A stretch of DNA of 64,000 nucleotides from Zhongshania aquimaris (GCF_019312595.1 NZ_JAHWDQ010000005.1:62001-126000), one strand, 5' to 3'. Shown: positions 18,025-28,205, counted from the first letter of the stretch. The notes: a model not told the origin generated them from the sequence alone. Made by a program: numbers and translations.

Positions 18025-18503
18025 GTACACGTAAAGGCATTGTTATCGCGCTGTTCGTGTCCTTGGTGTTAAACGGGGTTTTGATTGGTTTATACGCTGG
18101 TCATCGCCTAATGGGTGAGGAGCGCCACGCTATGCATGGTATGGCAAAACACCTGCTTAAAGACGAGCCGCAAGAACTTGCTGAGCCAATGCGTCAAGTG
18201 CTTGAAATGCATCGCAAAGATATGGTCAAAGCGTATCGAAAGCTGCGTGCAGCGCGCCGAGACATGGTTGCAATATTAAAACAAGATACGGCAACAGAGA
18301 CAGAGATCAGTGAGGGGTTTAAGGAAATTCGGATCGCTGATACGAATTTAAAACGGGTGAGTCATGAGGTGTTGGCAACGGTACTGGTAACGTTGCCGCC
18401 CGAGCAGCGACTGCAGTTTGCGCTCCGTGAATTAGGTCGGATGAAAAATAAAAAGCCAAGACCTAGCGAGCCGGAATATAGTGGCGAGCGGTCTTCGCAG
18501 TAG
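18021..18503 (+). CDS. Periplasmic heavy-metal-sensor-like (CpxP/CnrX-type) protein
   Basis: 160 residues: an N-terminal membrane anchor (GIVIALFVSLVLNGVLIGLYAGH) and a long helical periplasmic region with conserved-type segments LAEPMRQVLEMHRKDMVKAYRKLRAARRDM in two amphipathic helices, then VLATVLVTLPPEQRLQFA. This layout resembles the Metal_resist/CpxP-like family (PF13801) that includes CnrX. ATG 18021 overlaps the upstream stop (ATGA) and is preferred over the earlier in-frame codon at 18000. With the ECF sigma and putative anti-sigma it forms a CnrYXH-like signalling unit. The ligand (metal, calcium or envelope stress) is not known. Confidence 0.72.
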   Translation: MSTRKGIVIALFVSLVLNGVLIGLYAGHRLMGEERHAMHGMAKHLLKDEPQELAEPMRQVLEMHRKDMVKAYRKLRAARRDMVAILKQDTATETEISEGFKEIRIADTNLKRVSHEVLATVLVTLPPEQRLQFALRELGRMKNKKPRPSEPEYSGERSSQ

Positions 18504-18509
18504 CTGGTA

Positions 18510-19163
18510 TTAGTGCATTTTTAACTCGCCGTTATACCAATGCCTGCGCCAGCGATCAAACACGCGTTCGGGATACCAGCTTTTGCCGAGACTACCATTG
18601 TAGCGAGCGAGGGCGCGGTGAACATTGCCTTTTTCTTTTTGTAAGTAAAACTGCAAAATCTGGCAGCCATAGCGCAGATTGGTATCTGCATTGGTAAGGT
18701 TGTCGTCGGGGCGGCCGATTTCTTTTTTCCAAAACGGCATCACCTGCATTAAGCCCTGAGCGCCAACACGTGACACTGCAAAACGGTCGAAATAACTCTC
18801 TACCTCAATGAGCGCCAACACCAATTCGGGACTTAGTCCTGCTGCGCTCGCCTCTCTGTGTACGCTGCGTAAAAAAGTGAGCCGCTCCTGTGGATCTTTA
18901 ATATATCTTGTCATTCGTCCTGACATATCAAATAACCAAACCTCAGCATCGAAGCGATCCTTAAAGCTGCCGGCATCTGCAACCGCTTGCTTAAGGAATA
19001 CTCTCAGTTCCTCGTGCTCCAGCTGTTCGGCTGATAGTGCGACGCTACCAGCGTCGCTTGGGATGCCGGCAATGCTCAGCGGCGAGCTAATCAACATCAG
19101 CAGCAATGCCAGCCGCGAAGCTAGTCCTGCGAAACGAGTTTGCACGGTGTAGACGTCTGGCAT
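18510..19163 (-). CDS. Lytic murein transglycosylase, SLT family
   Basis: Cleaves the glycan strand of peptidoglycan in the periplasm. 217 residues: a likely signal/anchor segment at about 12-33, a helical linker and a C-terminal SLT (GH23) domain with catalytic E122 in IEVESYF, followed by S..GAQGLMQVMPFW and later YGCQILQFYL and ARYNGS, all standard GH23 motifs. Its start lies directly after the stop of proS on the same strand (no gap), so co-transcription is likely. The small size suggests a soluble, possibly housekeeping enzyme. Confidence 0.88.
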   Translation of the reverse strand: MPDVYTVQTRFAGLASRLALLLMLISSPLSIAGIPSDAGSVALSAEQLEHEELRVFLKQAVADAGSFKDRFDAEVWLFDMSGRMTRYIKDPQERLTFLRSVHREASAAGLSPELVLALIEVESYFDRFAVSRVGAQGLMQVMPFWKKEIGRPDDNLTNADTNLRYGCQILQFYLQKEKGNVHRALARYNGSLGKSWYPERVFDRWRRHWYNGELKMH

Positions 19164-20888
19164 TTAACGTGGCAGTTGCTGCTGAATGAAGTCGACGACA
19201 TCGTCAATCGCAATGTCTTCATTGTCGCTTGCGCTGCGGTTCTTGTATTCAAGCATGCCATTGTCTAGGCCGCGGTCGCCAATCACGATGCGGTGAGGTA
19301 TACCCATCAGCTCCATGTCAGCAAACTTCACCCCTGGTCGCTCATTGCGATCATCAAGTAAGACGTCGTAGCCTAATCCACGCAAGGTGGCGTAGAGGTG
19401 TTCCGCGTGCTCGCGAACCCGTTCAGATTTTTGAATGTTCAATGGCACGATGGCGACCTCAAACGGCGCGATGCTGGCTGGCCAAATAATGCCTTTCTCG
19501 TCGTGATTTTGCTCGATGGCCGATGCCACCACACGGGTTACACCAATGCCGTAGCAACCCATGATCATGGTTTGCTCTTTGCCGTTTTCGTTGAGTACGG
19601 TGGCTTTCATCGCCTCTGAATACTTGGAGCCTAATTGGAAGATATGACCCACTTCGATACCGCGCTTAATAAGCAAACTACCTTGCCCGTCTGGGCTAGG
19701 GTCACCTTCAACTACGTCGCGCAGATCGGCTGTTTCAGTAAAGCTGGTATCTCTATCCCAGTTTGTGCCACTGAGGTGGAAACCGTCTTCGTTGGCGCCG
19801 CAAATAAAATCTGCGCTGTGCGCAGCGCTGCGATCTGCAATGATACGGATGCTTAAGCCCACTGGGCCAATAGAACCGGGTTTGCAATTCAGTTTGGCTT
19901 GAATATCTTCCTCACTAGCGAAAGTGAGTGGCGATGCTACGCCAGCTATTTTCTCAGCTTTAATTTCATTCAAATTATGATCGCCGCGCACGACTAAGGC
20001 GATCAAATCCTGCTTGCCGTTCTCGTCAGCGTCGCTGTACACAATCAAGGTTTTAAGTATTTGTGCAGCGGCTACCTTCAGCAGGGCGCTGACCTCATCA
20101 ATAGTGTGCGCGCCGGGCGTGGCAATTTTCTCTAACGTGCTATTAGGTGCAGGGCGTGCTCCAGCGGGGGCGAGTGCCTCTGCCATTTCGACGTTGGCGG
20201 CGTAGTCAGAGGTATCGGAGAAGGCGATATCGTCTTCGCCGGATGACGCTAACACGTGAAATTCATGTGAGCCACTGCCGCCGATAGAACCGGTGTCGGC
20301 GATAACAGGGCGGAAGTCCAAGCCCAGGCGGGTAAATATGCGAGTGTAGGTCGCGTGCATTTCATCGTAAGTGGCTTGCAGTGATTCTTGGTCATTGTGG
20401 AAGGAATAGGCGTCTTTCATTATAAATTCGCGTGAACGCATCACGCCAAAGCGCGGGCGAATTTCGTCACGAAATTTAGTTTGAATCTGATAAAAGTTTG
20501 CCGGGAGCTGCTTGTAGCTCTTTATTTCATTGCGGATTAGATCTGTTATGACCTCTTCGTGGGTGGGGCCGAGGCAAAACGAACGGTTGTGGCGGTCGCC
20601 AATACGCAGTAATTCGGCGCCGTATTGCTCCCAGCGACCAGACTCCTCCCAGAGTTCTGCGGGCTGCACAACTGGCATCATCACCTCCATTGCGCCGCCC
20701 CGATCCATTTCTTCGCGAACGATATTTTCGACTTTACGCAGCACCCGCAGGCCCATCGGCAGCCATGTGTAGAGACCGGTGGCGAGCTTGCGTATCATGC
20801 CTGCTCGCAGCATAAGTTGATGGCTAATGACTTCAGCGTCGGCTGGGGTTTCTTTTTGGGTGGCAATTAGGAATTGGCTAGCGCGCAT
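19164..20888 (-). CDS. proS: Prolyl-tRNA synthetase (bacterial type with editing domain)
   Basis: Charges tRNA-Pro with proline. 574 residues, matching bacterial ProRS. Class II motifs are visible: [16 protein letters not shown], motif 2 [17 protein letters not shown], and motif 3 [18 protein letters not shown] YbaK-like editing insertion occupies roughly residues 225-405 ([25 protein letters not shown]...). A C-terminal anticodon-binding domain follows ([22 protein letters not shown]). ATG at 20888. The lytic transglycosylase gene follows directly. Confidence 0.97.
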   Translation of the reverse strand: MRASQFLIATQKETPADAEVISHQLMLRAGMIRKLATGLYTWLPMGLRVLRKVENIVREEMDRGGAMEVMMPVVQPAELWEESGRWEQYGAELLRIGDRHNRSFCLGPTHEEVITDLIRNEIKSYKQLPANFYQIQTKFRDEIRPRFGVMRSREFIMKDAYSFHNDQESLQATYDEMHATYTRIFTRLGLDFRPVIADTGSIGGSGSHEFHVLASSGEDDIAFSDTSDYAANVEMAEALAPAGARPAPNSTLEKIATPGAHTIDEVSALLKVAAAQILKTLIVYSDADENGKQDLIALVVRGDHNLNEIKAEKIAGVASPLTFASEEDIQAKLNCKPGSIGPVGLSIRIIADRSAAHSADFICGANEDGFHLSGTNWDRDTSFTETADLRDVVEGDPSPDGQGSLLIKRGIEVGHIFQLGSKYSEAMKATVLNENGKEQTMIMGCYGIGVTRVVASAIEQNHDEKGIIWPASIAPFEVAIVPLNIQKSERVREHAEHLYATLRGLGYDVLLDDRNERPGVKFADMELMGIPHRIVIGDRGLDNGMLEYKNRSASDNEDIAIDDVVDFIQQQLPR

Positions 20889-20968
20889 GGTGTAATTCTG
20901 GCCTTATTTATCAGAGTTTGCGCATTTTACGATTGATCGGTAGCGCGGTACAGGCCGCAGGGGGAGTG

Positions 20969-21394
20969 ATGTTCAAATTACATGATGCTTTAGCGCGAGA
21001 TTGCGCTGTAGTGGGCGATTTACCGTTGTGTCGGCTGCTGTTAATGAATGATTGTCAGTACCCTTGGCTTATCTTGGTGCCGCGCCGGGAGAATGTGCGT
21101 GAGGTGTGTGATTTAAGCGCAGAGGATCAGCAGCTGTATCTAGTGGAGTCAAATGCGACTTGTGCTGTATTGCAGAATACCTTTGCGGCGGAAAAATTAA
21201 ATGTTGCCGCTTTGGGTAACATGGTGCCGCAGCTGCATATACACCATATTGCGCGATTTGCTGCTGATCCAGCCTGGCCAAAGCCCGTTTGGGGGCTTCT
21301 CCCTGCTAAAGCCTATGAGTCGGCTACATTGGCTGCTCGCTTAACTAAAATACGTGCAGCTTACTCTGCGTATGGGATGGAATTAGTCGCTTAG
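20969..21394 (+). CDS. HIT-domain protein
   Basis: 141-residue histidine-triad nucleotide hydrolase/transferase-like protein. The triad region is QLHIHHIARF, followed by the block DPAWPKPVWG, seen in a group of proteobacterial HIT proteins close to proS. Start ATG 20969 has GGGGGAG immediately upstream, a better ribosome site than the earlier in-frame ATG at 20918. It is divergent from proS. The substrate is unknown; adenosine phosphoramidates or dinucleoside polyphosphates are usual for the fold. Confidence 0.82.
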   Translation: MFKLHDALARDCAVVGDLPLCRLLLMNDCQYPWLILVPRRENVREVCDLSAEDQQLYLVESNATCAVLQNTFAAEKLNVAALGNMVPQLHIHHIARFAADPAWPKPVWGLLPAKAYESATLAARLTKIRAAYSAYGMELVA

Positions 21395-21724
21395 TTTGCC
21401 ATTGTTGGTGCCAGCCATAAGGCCGCGCCTGACCGGAAAAAACTGGTGCTGCGGTTTTTATGCGGCTACTTCTCAGCTTCGTTTTTCCATTTGCAGTGAT
21501 ATTACAGCTCAGCTTTTCAGACGATTTTTGTGCTCGTCATACAAAAATTGCCTTTTTCACAGTGTTTTGAGCGAAAAACAGCGCTTTAATCTTGTATTGG
21601 ATAGCACAATCTACTATAGATAGTCGCAGGCACAGATTCGTGATTAGCATGCGGTACCTGCTGGTTGGTGCTTAGAACCGTATTTAGGCCAATAAAACTT
21701 AACGTGTGATACAGGAATATTCTA
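21395..21724. other. Intergenic region with HU-type gene promoter
   Basis: This 330-base gap holds no convincing gene. A short open frame (21396-21623) lacks a ribosome site and any recognisable motif. A sigma-70-like promoter at 21592-21620 gives a leader of about 100 bases before the HU-like gene. Confidence 0.6.
21592..21620 (+). promoter_or_regulatory. Sigma-70-like promoter for the HU-like gene
   Basis: -35 TTGTAT (21592-21597), 17-bp spacer, -10 TATAGA (21615-21620). Start of transcription would fall near 21627. Confidence 0.45.
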
Positions 21725-22174
21725 ATGGCGATAAAAAAAGCTGCTCCCAAAAAAGCTGCCCCAAAAAAAGCTGTTGCTAAAAAAGCTGCACCGAAAAAAG
21801 CACCAGCGAAAGCAAAAGTTGCCGCGACTGCTGCAGCTGTTGCACCTAAGCGCAAAACGACTGTGATTTCAGAGAAAATGACCAAAACTCAAATTCTGAC
21901 TGAGATTGCTGAAAACACTAATTTGACCCGTAAGCAGGTTGGTGATGTGCTCGAAGAGCTGGAAGTACTTATTGAACGCAGCGTTAAAAAACGCGCGTTG
22001 GGTGAGTTCACCATTCCAGGCCTAATGAAAATCACCACCGTTAAAAAGCCAGCTACCAAGGCTCGTAAAGGGATTAACCCATTTACCGGTGCAGAAACCA
22101 TGTTCAAAGCCAAGCCAGCCAGCGTTGCTGTTAAGGTTCGCCCATTGAAAAAGCTTAAAGACTTCGCAATTTAA
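21725..22174 (+). CDS. HU-family DNA-binding protein with Lys/Ala/Pro-rich N-terminal tail
   Basis: 149 residues. Residues 1-45 are almost entirely K, A and P in repeats of KKAAPKKA type, like eukaryotic histone H1 tails. Residues ~50-149 are an HU/IHF fold: KTQILTEIAENTNLTRKQV, LEELEVLIERSV, GEFTIPGLMKI and the arm GINPFTGAETMFKAKPAS. The protein should bind and compact DNA; the basic tail may add non-specific charge neutralisation. Ordinary HU is ~90 residues, so the tail is an addition at the N-terminus rather than the C-terminal tails known in other bacteria. The ribosome site CAGGAA lies about 9 bases before ATG. Monocistronic, with its own promoter and downstream hairpin. Confidence 0.88.
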   Translation: MAIKKAAPKKAAPKKAVAKKAAPKKAPAKAKVAATAAAVAPKRKTTVISEKMTKTQILTEIAENTNLTRKQVGDVLEELEVLIERSVKKRALGEFTIPGLMKITTVKKPATKARKGINPFTGAETMFKAKPASVAVKVRPLKKLKDFAI

Positions 22175-22186
22175 GTCTGATTACGG

Positions 22187-22224
22187 TCAGCCTCGGCATT
22201 TATTAATGTGTTCGAGGCTGATTT
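22187..22224 (+). terminator. Probable terminator after the HU-like gene
   Basis: Perfect 9-bp stem TCAGCCTCG (22187-22195) / CGAGGCTGA (22213-22221), 17-base loop, then TTTCC. The U-run is short. Confidence 0.6.
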
Positions 22225-22267
22225 CCCCGCTGTATCGGTTTATTTCCCCCCAAATTCACAGCTGCAT

Positions 22268-22296
22268 TTATTGCCGGCCCCGCTTTGCGTTATAAT
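22268..22296 (+). promoter_or_regulatory. Candidate sigma-70 promoter upstream of the FmdB-like gene and aspS
   Basis: Perfect -10 TATAAT at 22291-22296. The -35 candidate TTATTG at 22268-22273 is weak but has the ideal 17-bp spacing. Confidence 0.45.
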
Positions 22297-22362
22297 CCCG
22301 CTCCTTTTATGCCGCTTGTCTCTAAATGGCATCGTTGTGTGTTATGAGTTTGGGGAATTTTA

Positions 22363-22611
22363 ATGCCTATTTACGAATACCAGTGCCAAGCCTGCCAATA
22401 TGCGCATGAGGCTCTTCAGAAAATGAGCGATCCGGCGTTAACAGATTGCCCGGAGTGTGGGGCGGCGGCATTGGTGAAAAAGATTTCGGCGGCAGGCTTT
22501 CGTTTGAAAGGCGGCGGCTGGTATGAGACAGATTTTAAAAGTGGCGACAAAAAGAAGAATTTGGCAGGCGACGGCTCGGGTGGTGGCTCGTCCGCTGCCT
22601 CAGATGCCTAG
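22363..22611 (+). CDS. FmdB-family zinc-ribbon protein
   Basis: 82 residues. It starts MPIYEYQCQACQY, with a second knuckle DCPECG, giving CxxC...CxxC as in the FmdB putative regulatory protein family (zinc ribbon). The C-terminus is Gly/Ser-rich and unstructured (GGGWYETDFKSGDKK, then GDGSGGGSS). Family function is unsettled. It lies 109 bp before aspS, a neighbourhood common in gammaproteobacteria, and probably shares the promoter at 22268-22296. Confidence 0.9.
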   Translation: MPIYEYQCQACQYAHEALQKMSDPALTDCPECGAAALVKKISAAGFRLKGGGWYETDFKSGDKKKNLAGDGSGGGSSAASDA

Positions 22612-22720
22612 GCTTTGAAGTAAATACCCTTAGTGGGTGCACGAACTAAGTGATTGGTGCCAAGAACAGGGCGCCAATGGAATAAGCTAGATATACATTA
22701 ATACAGTGAGAACAGAACAC

Positions 22721-24493
22721 ATGCGCAGTCATTATTGCGGCAGCTTGGGCAGTGAACATATAGATCAAGACGTTACCCTATGTGGTTGGGTCGACCGTCG
22801 CCGTGATCATGGTGGGGTTATATTCCTTGATATGCGTGACCGCGAGGGCATCGTACAGGTTGTTTTTGACCCCGATACTGAAGAGCATTTTCGCACCGCT
22901 GACCGCGTTCGTGGCGAATATGTCTTGCGTATTCGCGGCCGTGTTCGCGCGCGCGCTGGTGCGACAGTTAATGCCAATATGAAAACCGGTGCCATTGAGG
23001 TGCTGGGCAAAGAGCTAGAAATTCTGAATGAATCAGAAACCCCGCCCTTTCAGTTGGATGATCACACCAATGTCGGTGAAGACGTCCGTCTGCGTTATCG
23101 CTATTTAGATCTGCGTCGTCCGCAGATTTCTGACAAATTGCGTTTGCGAGCAAAGATAACATCGGTGTTGCGCCGCTATTTAGACAGTCAGAACTTTCTC
23201 GATATTGAAACCCCAATCTTAACCCGAGCAACCCCTGAGGGTGCGCGCGATTATTTGGTGCCCAGCCGTACTCATGCGGGTAAATTCTTTGCCTTGCCGC
23301 AGTCGCCGCAGTTGTTCAAGCAGCTGTTAATGGTGTCCGGCTTTGATCGCTACTACCAAATTGCTAAATGTTTTCGCGACGAAGATCTGCGCGCTGACCG
23401 TCAGCCAGAATTTACCCAGATAGATATTGAAACGTCCTTTATGGACGATAAGCAGATCATGGCCGTGACAGAAGGTATGATTCGCGACCTCTTTGAAGAG
23501 GTAATGAATATTGACCTCGGCGACTTCCCAACCATGAAATACGCAGAGGCAATGTCGCGTTTTGGTAGCGATAAGCCTGATATGCGCATTCCGCTAGAAA
23601 TGGTTGATGTTGGCGACCTCATGCAGGAAGTCGAATTTAAAGTGTTCTCTGGTCCTGCTAATAGCGCCGATGGCCGAGTAGCCGCATTAAAAGTACCGGG
23701 TGGTAACGAGGCGCTGACCCGCAAGCAGATAGACGAATACACCAAGTTTGTAGGTATCTACGGCGCGAAAGGTTTGGCTTATATCAAGGTCAACGATAAG
23801 TCTGATCTGGAAAATGGCTTGCAGTCTCCCATCGTTAAATTCTTGCCTGAGCCTGTGCGCGCTGCGATTTTGGCGCGTCTTGAGGCTGAGAATGGTGACC
23901 TTATTTTCTTCGGTGCCGACACGATTAAAATTGTTAATGAGGCCTTAGGAGCTCTGCGTTGCAAATTGGGTGAAGATCTTAAGCTATATACCTGTGCGTG
24001 GGCGCCGCTGTGGGTTGTCGACTTCCCGATGTTTGAGCAAGATGGCAGTGGTAACTGGACATCATTGCACCATCCGTTTACCGCGCCTTCCTGCACGCCC
24101 GAAGAGCTTGAGAAAGCACCAGGTGAAGCCTTGTCTATCGCCTACGATATGGTTCTGAATGGAACGGAGTTAGGCGGCGGTTCTGTTCGTATACACCGTG
24201 GTGATATGCAGCAAGCCGTTTTCCGAGTGCTGGGTATTGGTCCAGAAGAGGCAGAAGAGAAGTTTGGCTTCCTGCTTGACGCGTTAAAGTACGGCGCTCC
24301 ACCGCACGGTGGTTTGGCGTTTGGTCTTGATCGTTTGGTCATGTTGATGACCGGCGCCAAGTCTATTCGCGATGTCATTGCCTTCCCGAAAACCCAGAGT
24401 GCCGCCTGCGTCATGACAGATGCGCCTGGCCTTGTTGAGGCTAAGCAGCTTACAGAGTTAAACATTCGCTTGCGTAAGCTTGAGGAAAAATAG
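22721..24493 (+). CDS. aspS: Aspartyl-tRNA synthetase
   Basis: Charges tRNA-Asp. 590 residues, normal for bacterial AspRS. An N-terminal OB-fold ([20 protein letters not shown]) binds the anticodon. Class II motif 2 is [20 protein letters not shown] and motif 3 [15 protein letters not shown]; the bacterial GAD insertion lies between. The start is set at ATG 22721 because MRSHYCG is the family N-terminus; a GTG at 22706 would add five residues. Whether it is discriminating or also charges tRNA-Asn cannot be told from this window. A strong terminator follows. Confidence 0.97.
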   Translation: MRSHYCGSLGSEHIDQDVTLCGWVDRRRDHGGVIFLDMRDREGIVQVVFDPDTEEHFRTADRVRGEYVLRIRGRVRARAGATVNANMKTGAIEVLGKELEILNESETPPFQLDDHTNVGEDVRLRYRYLDLRRPQISDKLRLRAKITSVLRRYLDSQNFLDIETPILTRATPEGARDYLVPSRTHAGKFFALPQSPQLFKQLLMVSGFDRYYQIAKCFRDEDLRADRQPEFTQIDIETSFMDDKQIMAVTEGMIRDLFEEVMNIDLGDFPTMKYAEAMSRFGSDKPDMRIPLEMVDVGDLMQEVEFKVFSGPANSADGRVAALKVPGGNEALTRKQIDEYTKFVGIYGAKGLAYIKVNDKSDLENGLQSPIVKFLPEPVRAAILARLEAENGDLIFFGADTIKIVNEALGALRCKLGEDLKLYTCAWAPLWVVDFPMFEQDGSGNWTSLHHPFTAPSCTPEELEKAPGEALSIAYDMVLNGTELGGGSVRIHRGDMQQAVFRVLGIGPEEAEEKFGFLLDALKYGAPPHGGLAFGLDRLVMLMTGAKSIRDVIAFPKTQSAACVMTDAPGLVEAKQLTELNIRLRKLEEK

Positions 24494-24514
24494 CGGCCTA
24501 GGCAGTCGTGTATA

Positions 24515-24546
24515 CACCCACCGGCATTTTAGCGGTGGGTGGTTTT
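24515..24546 (+). terminator. Rho-independent terminator after aspS
   Basis: Perfect 9-bp stem CACCCACCG (24515-24523) / CGGTGGGTG (24533-24541), 9-base loop, then GTTTTAAAT. Confidence 0.8.
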
Positions 24547-24596
24547 AAATAATTAGACGCCTAAAATTGTGGCGCAAGCGTAGTAGAGAGGCTGAT

Positions 24597-25352
24597 ATGG
24601 CGGGTCACAGTAAGTGGGCCAATATAAAGCACCGCAAAGCGGGGCAAGATGCCAAACGCGGTAAAATATTTACCAAACTTATTCGTGAAATTGTCGTCTC
24701 CGCCAGAGCCGGTGGCCCTTCCCCTGAAGATAATCCGCGTTTGCGCGCCGTTATGGATAAAGCGCTGACAGCAAACATGAAGCGCGATACCATCGACAAG
24801 GCCATTGCGCGCGGCGCTGGCAATACCGATACCGATAATTACGAAGAAATAAGCTACGAAGGCTATGGCAGCGGCGGTGTCGCTATTTTGCTTGAGTGCA
24901 TGACAGATAACCGAAACCGTACGGTTGCAGATGTTCGTCACGCGTTTAGTAAGCGCGGCGGCAATCTTGGTACTGATGGATCTGTAGCTTATTTGTTCTC
25001 GCGTATTGGTCTGCTTCACTATTCACCAGGCTTGGATGCAGAGGTGCTGTTAGAGGCGGCTGCAGAAGCTGGGGCGGCGGACGTCATTGTTTACAACGAT
25101 GGCGCAATAGACGTGCAAACCGAATTTCCCGATTTTATGGTGGTAAAAGAAGCCATGACCTCCGCGGGCTTTGAGCATGAGTTTGCGGATGTGCAAATGC
25201 TGCCAGCGACAACTGTCACATTAGATATTGACGGCGCCGGATCGCTGCTTGCCCTGGTGGATGCCTTGGAAGATTTGGATGATGTTCAAAATGTGTACAC
25301 CAATGCCGATATTGCGGATGAGGTCTACGCGGAATTGGCTGCCCGCAATTAA
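24597..25352 (+). CDS. yebC: YebC/PmpR-family protein
   Basis: 251-residue member of the YebC/TACO1 family, recently linked to relief of ribosome stalling and earlier annotated as a transcriptional regulator. The start [21 protein letters not shown] is the family signature and sets ATG 24597; the longer frame from 24567 has no support. Other blocks are [22 protein letters not shown] and [14 protein letters not shown]. It stands upstream of ruvC with 230 bp between, the usual yebC-ruvCAB order. Confidence 0.95.
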   Translation: MAGHSKWANIKHRKAGQDAKRGKIFTKLIREIVVSARAGGPSPEDNPRLRAVMDKALTANMKRDTIDKAIARGAGNTDTDNYEEISYEGYGSGGVAILLECMTDNRNRTVADVRHAFSKRGGNLGTDGSVAYLFSRIGLLHYSPGLDAEVLLEAAAEAGAADVIVYNDGAIDVQTEFPDFMVVKEAMTSAGFEHEFADVQMLPATTVTLDIDGAGSLLALVDALEDLDDVQNVYTNADIADEVYAELAARN

Positions 25353-25582
25353 ATTTCTCCGATCTCGGCTGCGCTCTTATATTAGCAGCGTGTCATTATT
25401 CTCTTAAATCTGTGCATAATAGCCTCGGGTTTGGCCTGCGCAGTAGCGCGTATTTGCTGGCCCCTATTTTCATAATATATAGACGTGCAGCTGGTTTTTT
25501 GTTGCGATGAGTGCGCTCACGCCACTAATGAATGGGTTGATGCCTCGGTTGATAGAATTAAGAAGCGATAGCGTTAGGATCT

Positions 25583-26107
25583 ATGACCATTATTTTGGGG
25601 GTTGACCCCGGATCGCAAAAGACAGGTTTCGGTGTGATTGAGGTGACGGGTAATCACCATCGCTATATCACCAGTGGCGTTATTCGTTTGCCGCAGGGTC
25701 CATTGCCTGCGCGTCTTGATATCATTTTTAAAAGTTTAACGACAATTATTTCTGAATACTCACCCCTTGAGGCGGTAGTAGAAGAAGTGTTTATGGCGAA
25801 AAGCGCCGGCTCCGCGCTTAAGCTAGGGCAGGCTCGCGGCGCGGCGGTTGTGGCTTGTGTGAGTAATGGTTTACCGGTGGCGGAATATACCGCGAGGCAA
25901 ATAAAGAAAGCAGTTGTTGGCACGGGCGCCGCCGATAAAGCGCAAATTCAGCATATGGTTAAAATATTACTCAAGCTACCGGCTGCACCGCAGGAAGATG
26001 CCGCGGACGCCTTAGCGGCGGCAATTTGTCATGCCAATGCACGGCAGGGTTTACAAAGTATGGCCGCCGAGCCGGCGCTGCGTTTACGGCGTGGACGCCT
26101 TAAATAA
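25583..26107 (+). CDS. ruvC: Holliday junction resolvase RuvC
   Basis: Endonuclease that nicks Holliday junctions symmetrically as part of RuvABC. 174 residues. Acidic residues are in place: D7 in [15 protein letters not shown], the glutamate pair in [22 protein letters not shown], and the C-terminal [16 protein letters not shown] lies just before the ATG. It is followed 14 bp later by ruvA. Confidence 0.97.
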   Translation: MTIILGVDPGSQKTGFGVIEVTGNHHRYITSGVIRLPQGPLPARLDIIFKSLTTIISEYSPLEAVVEEVFMAKSAGSALKLGQARGAAVVACVSNGLPVAEYTARQIKKAVVGTGAADKAQIQHMVKILLKLPAAPQEDAADALAAAICHANARQGLQSMAAEPALRLRRGRLK

Positions 26108-26121
26108 ATAAGGGGAGCTAA

Positions 26122-26724
26122 ATGATTGGTCGATTACGTGGTGTATTAATAGAAAAACAGGCACCGGAAATCGTTTTAGATTTGAACGGCATCGGTTACG
26201 AGGTGTTACTACCCATGACCACGTTTTATGGACTGCCTCCGCTGGGACAGGTGGTGTCCCTTTACACGCAGTTTATAGTCCGCGAAGATGCTCAACAGCT
26301 TTTTGGATTTAGCGATGTGACGTCGCGCCGCTTATTTCGCGACTTAATTAAGGTGAACGGGGTTGGTCCAAAGTTGGCGCTGACTATTATGTCAGGCGTC
26401 GAAACTGACGAATTTGTTCGCTGTGTGCAAGAAGGTAATTCTGCGGCCTTAGTTAAACTGCCGGGGGTGGGTAAGAAAACCGCAGAGCGCTTAATTATAG
26501 AAATGCGTGATCGACTTAAGGACTGGGACGTAGCTGGTTCAGGTGGCGCCAAAGTCGTGTCGCCCGCATCCAGCGCGAAGTTAAATGTTGCAGAGGCGGA
26601 ATCCGCTCTGGTGGCCTTAGGGTATAAGCCCCAAGAGGCGAGTAGAGCCATTAGCGCTTTGAAATCGGATGACGCGAGTAGCGAGGAATTGATTCGCGCT
26701 GCTTTAAAAAACATGATCAAGTGA
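26122..26724 (+). CDS. ruvA: Holliday junction DNA helicase subunit RuvA
   Basis: Binds the junction as a tetramer and loads RuvB. 200 residues: N-terminal OB domain (MIGRLRGVLIEKQAPEIVLDLNG in pattern), helix-hairpin-helix motifs LIKVNGVGPKLAL and LVKLPGVGKKTAERLI, and a C-terminal three-helix RuvB-binding domain (EAESALVALGYKPQEASRAI). GGGGAG lies upstream of the ATG. ruvB begins 15 bp later. Confidence 0.97.
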   Translation: MIGRLRGVLIEKQAPEIVLDLNGIGYEVLLPMTTFYGLPPLGQVVSLYTQFIVREDAQQLFGFSDVTSRRLFRDLIKVNGVGPKLALTIMSGVETDEFVRCVQEGNSAALVKLPGVGKKTAERLIIEMRDRLKDWDVAGSGGAKVVSPASSAKLNVAEAESALVALGYKPQEASRAISALKSDDASSEELIRAALKNMIK

Positions 26725-26739
26725 AGAAACTAAACTGAC

Positions 26740-27780
26740 ATGATAGAAATTGACCGCCTTGTGGCGCCCGATGCCAGCGAGCCACAAGAGGAGCGTTTTG
26801 ATCGAGCGATACGGCCAAAATCCCTCGCTGATTATATTGGCCAGCCGGCGGTATGCGAACAGATGAGTATTTTCGTCAGCGCAGCGCGAATGCGGAATGA
26901 ACCACTAGACCATACTTTAATCTTTGGTCCTCCGGGTTTGGGTAAGACCACACTGGCAAATATTTTGGCCAATGAAATGGGGGTGTCACTCAAAACTACC
27001 TCTGGCCCAGTGCTGGAAAAAGCGGGTGACCTCGCGGCGCTCATGACCAATTTGGATGCCGGCGACGTACTTTTTATAGATGAGATACATCGACTCAGTC
27101 CCAATATAGAAGAAATACTGTATCCGGCCATGGAAGACTATCAGCTGGATATTATGATTGGTGAGGGGCCAGCGGCGCGGTCGATAAAACTGGATTTACC
27201 ACCTTTTACCCTGGTGGGCGCGACGACTCGTGCTGGCTTGCTGACCTCGCCTTTGCGTGATCGCTTCGGCATCGTGCAGCGCTTGGAGTTTTATGGTGTA
27301 AATGACTTAGCGACGATCGTCGCGCGGTCAGCCAAAATATTAGGTATGCAGTTGGATTCCGACGGTGCCCACGAAATAGCATTGCGGTCCAGAGGTACTC
27401 CGCGCATCGCCAATCGTCTTTTGCGTCGGGTGCGGGATTACGCTGAAGTGAAATCTGATGGTATTGTCAGTAAGCACATCGCAGATCAGGCGCTAAATAT
27501 GCTGAATGTAGACAGCAGCGGATTTGATCATTTAGATCGGCGCTTATTGCTGGCGATGATAGAGCGATTTGACGGTGGGCCTGTTGGCGTAGACAGCTTG
27601 GCGGCGGCGATTAGCGAAGAGCGTGGCACCATTGAAGATGTGCTGGAGCCGTATCTTATTCAGCAGGGTTTTATTATGCGCACGCCGCGTGGACGTGTTG
27701 TGACTGGTCATGCGTATCGCCATTTTGGCTTAGATATGCCCAAAAGTGGCGATATTACCGACATTGGTGGCGATAGCTGA
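26740..27780 (+). CDS. ruvB: Holliday junction DNA helicase motor RuvB
   Basis: AAA+ ATPase driving branch migration. 346 residues: Walker [10 protein letters not shown], Walker [10 protein letters not shown], sensor 1 [11 protein letters not shown], arginine finger region LRDRFG, and a C-terminal winged helix ([17 protein letters not shown]). The stop TGA shares its last base with the start of ybgC (TGATG at 27778), so the two are coupled. Confidence 0.98.
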   Translation: MIEIDRLVAPDASEPQEERFDRAIRPKSLADYIGQPAVCEQMSIFVSAARMRNEPLDHTLIFGPPGLGKTTLANILANEMGVSLKTTSGPVLEKAGDLAALMTNLDAGDVLFIDEIHRLSPNIEEILYPAMEDYQLDIMIGEGPAARSIKLDLPPFTLVGATTRAGLLTSPLRDRFGIVQRLEFYGVNDLATIVARSAKILGMQLDSDGAHEIALRSRGTPRIANRLLRRVRDYAEVKSDGIVSKHIADQALNMLNVDSSGFDHLDRRLLLAMIERFDGGPVGVDSLAAAISEERGTIEDVLEPYLIQQGFIMRTPRGRVVTGHAYRHFGLDMPKSGDITDIGGDS

Positions 27781-28172
27781 TGGAATTCAAAATGCCCTTG
27801 CGAGTCTACATGGAGGACACGGATGCGGGTGGTATCGTCTTTTATGTTAACTATTTGAAGTTCTTGGAGCGTGCGCGTACTGAATATATGCGCGAGCTCG
27901 GATTTCACAAGGCCGCGTTCATCGACGAATCATTGATGTTTGTCGTCACAAGCCTGACGACAAAATATTTGCGACCAGCGAAGCTAGATGAGCAACTTAT
28001 TGTTACGGCGAGAGTCATAGCGGCGGCAAAAGCCTCGCTAAGTTTTGAGCAGTTGGTATATCGTGGCGATGAAGTGCTGTGCGAAGGGCAGGTTAAGTTA
28101 GCTTGTGTAGATAAAGAAAGCTTAAAACCGAAGCGAATGCCCGAGGCGCTGTTAGCAGTGTTGAACGTTTAA
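27780..28172 (+). CDS. ybgC: YbgC acyl-CoA thioesterase (Tol-Pal associated)
   Basis: 130-residue hot-dog thioesterase. The signature YMEDTDAGGIVFYVNYLKFLER carries the catalytic Asp of the YbgC/4-hydroxybenzoyl-CoA thioesterase family. It is the first gene of the tol-pal operon in most gammaproteobacteria and acts on acyl-CoA or acyl-ACP, perhaps linked to phospholipid metabolism. Translation is coupled to ruvB by TGATG. tolQ follows after 33 bp. Confidence 0.95.
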   Translation: MEFKMPLRVYMEDTDAGGIVFYVNYLKFLERARTEYMRELGFHKAAFIDESLMFVVTSLTTKYLRPAKLDEQLIVTARVIAAAKASLSFEQLVYRGDEVLCEGQVKLACVDKESLKPKRMPEALLAVLNV

Positions 28173-28205
28173 AAACATTATCACAACGAAAAAACGGAGT
28201 TAACT

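Noticed and set aside
21725..21830. Short-period repeat that could be read as a tandem or CRISPR-like repeat
   Set aside because: It is codon-level repetition of Lys/Ala/Pro in the HU tail; there are no unique spacers of even length.
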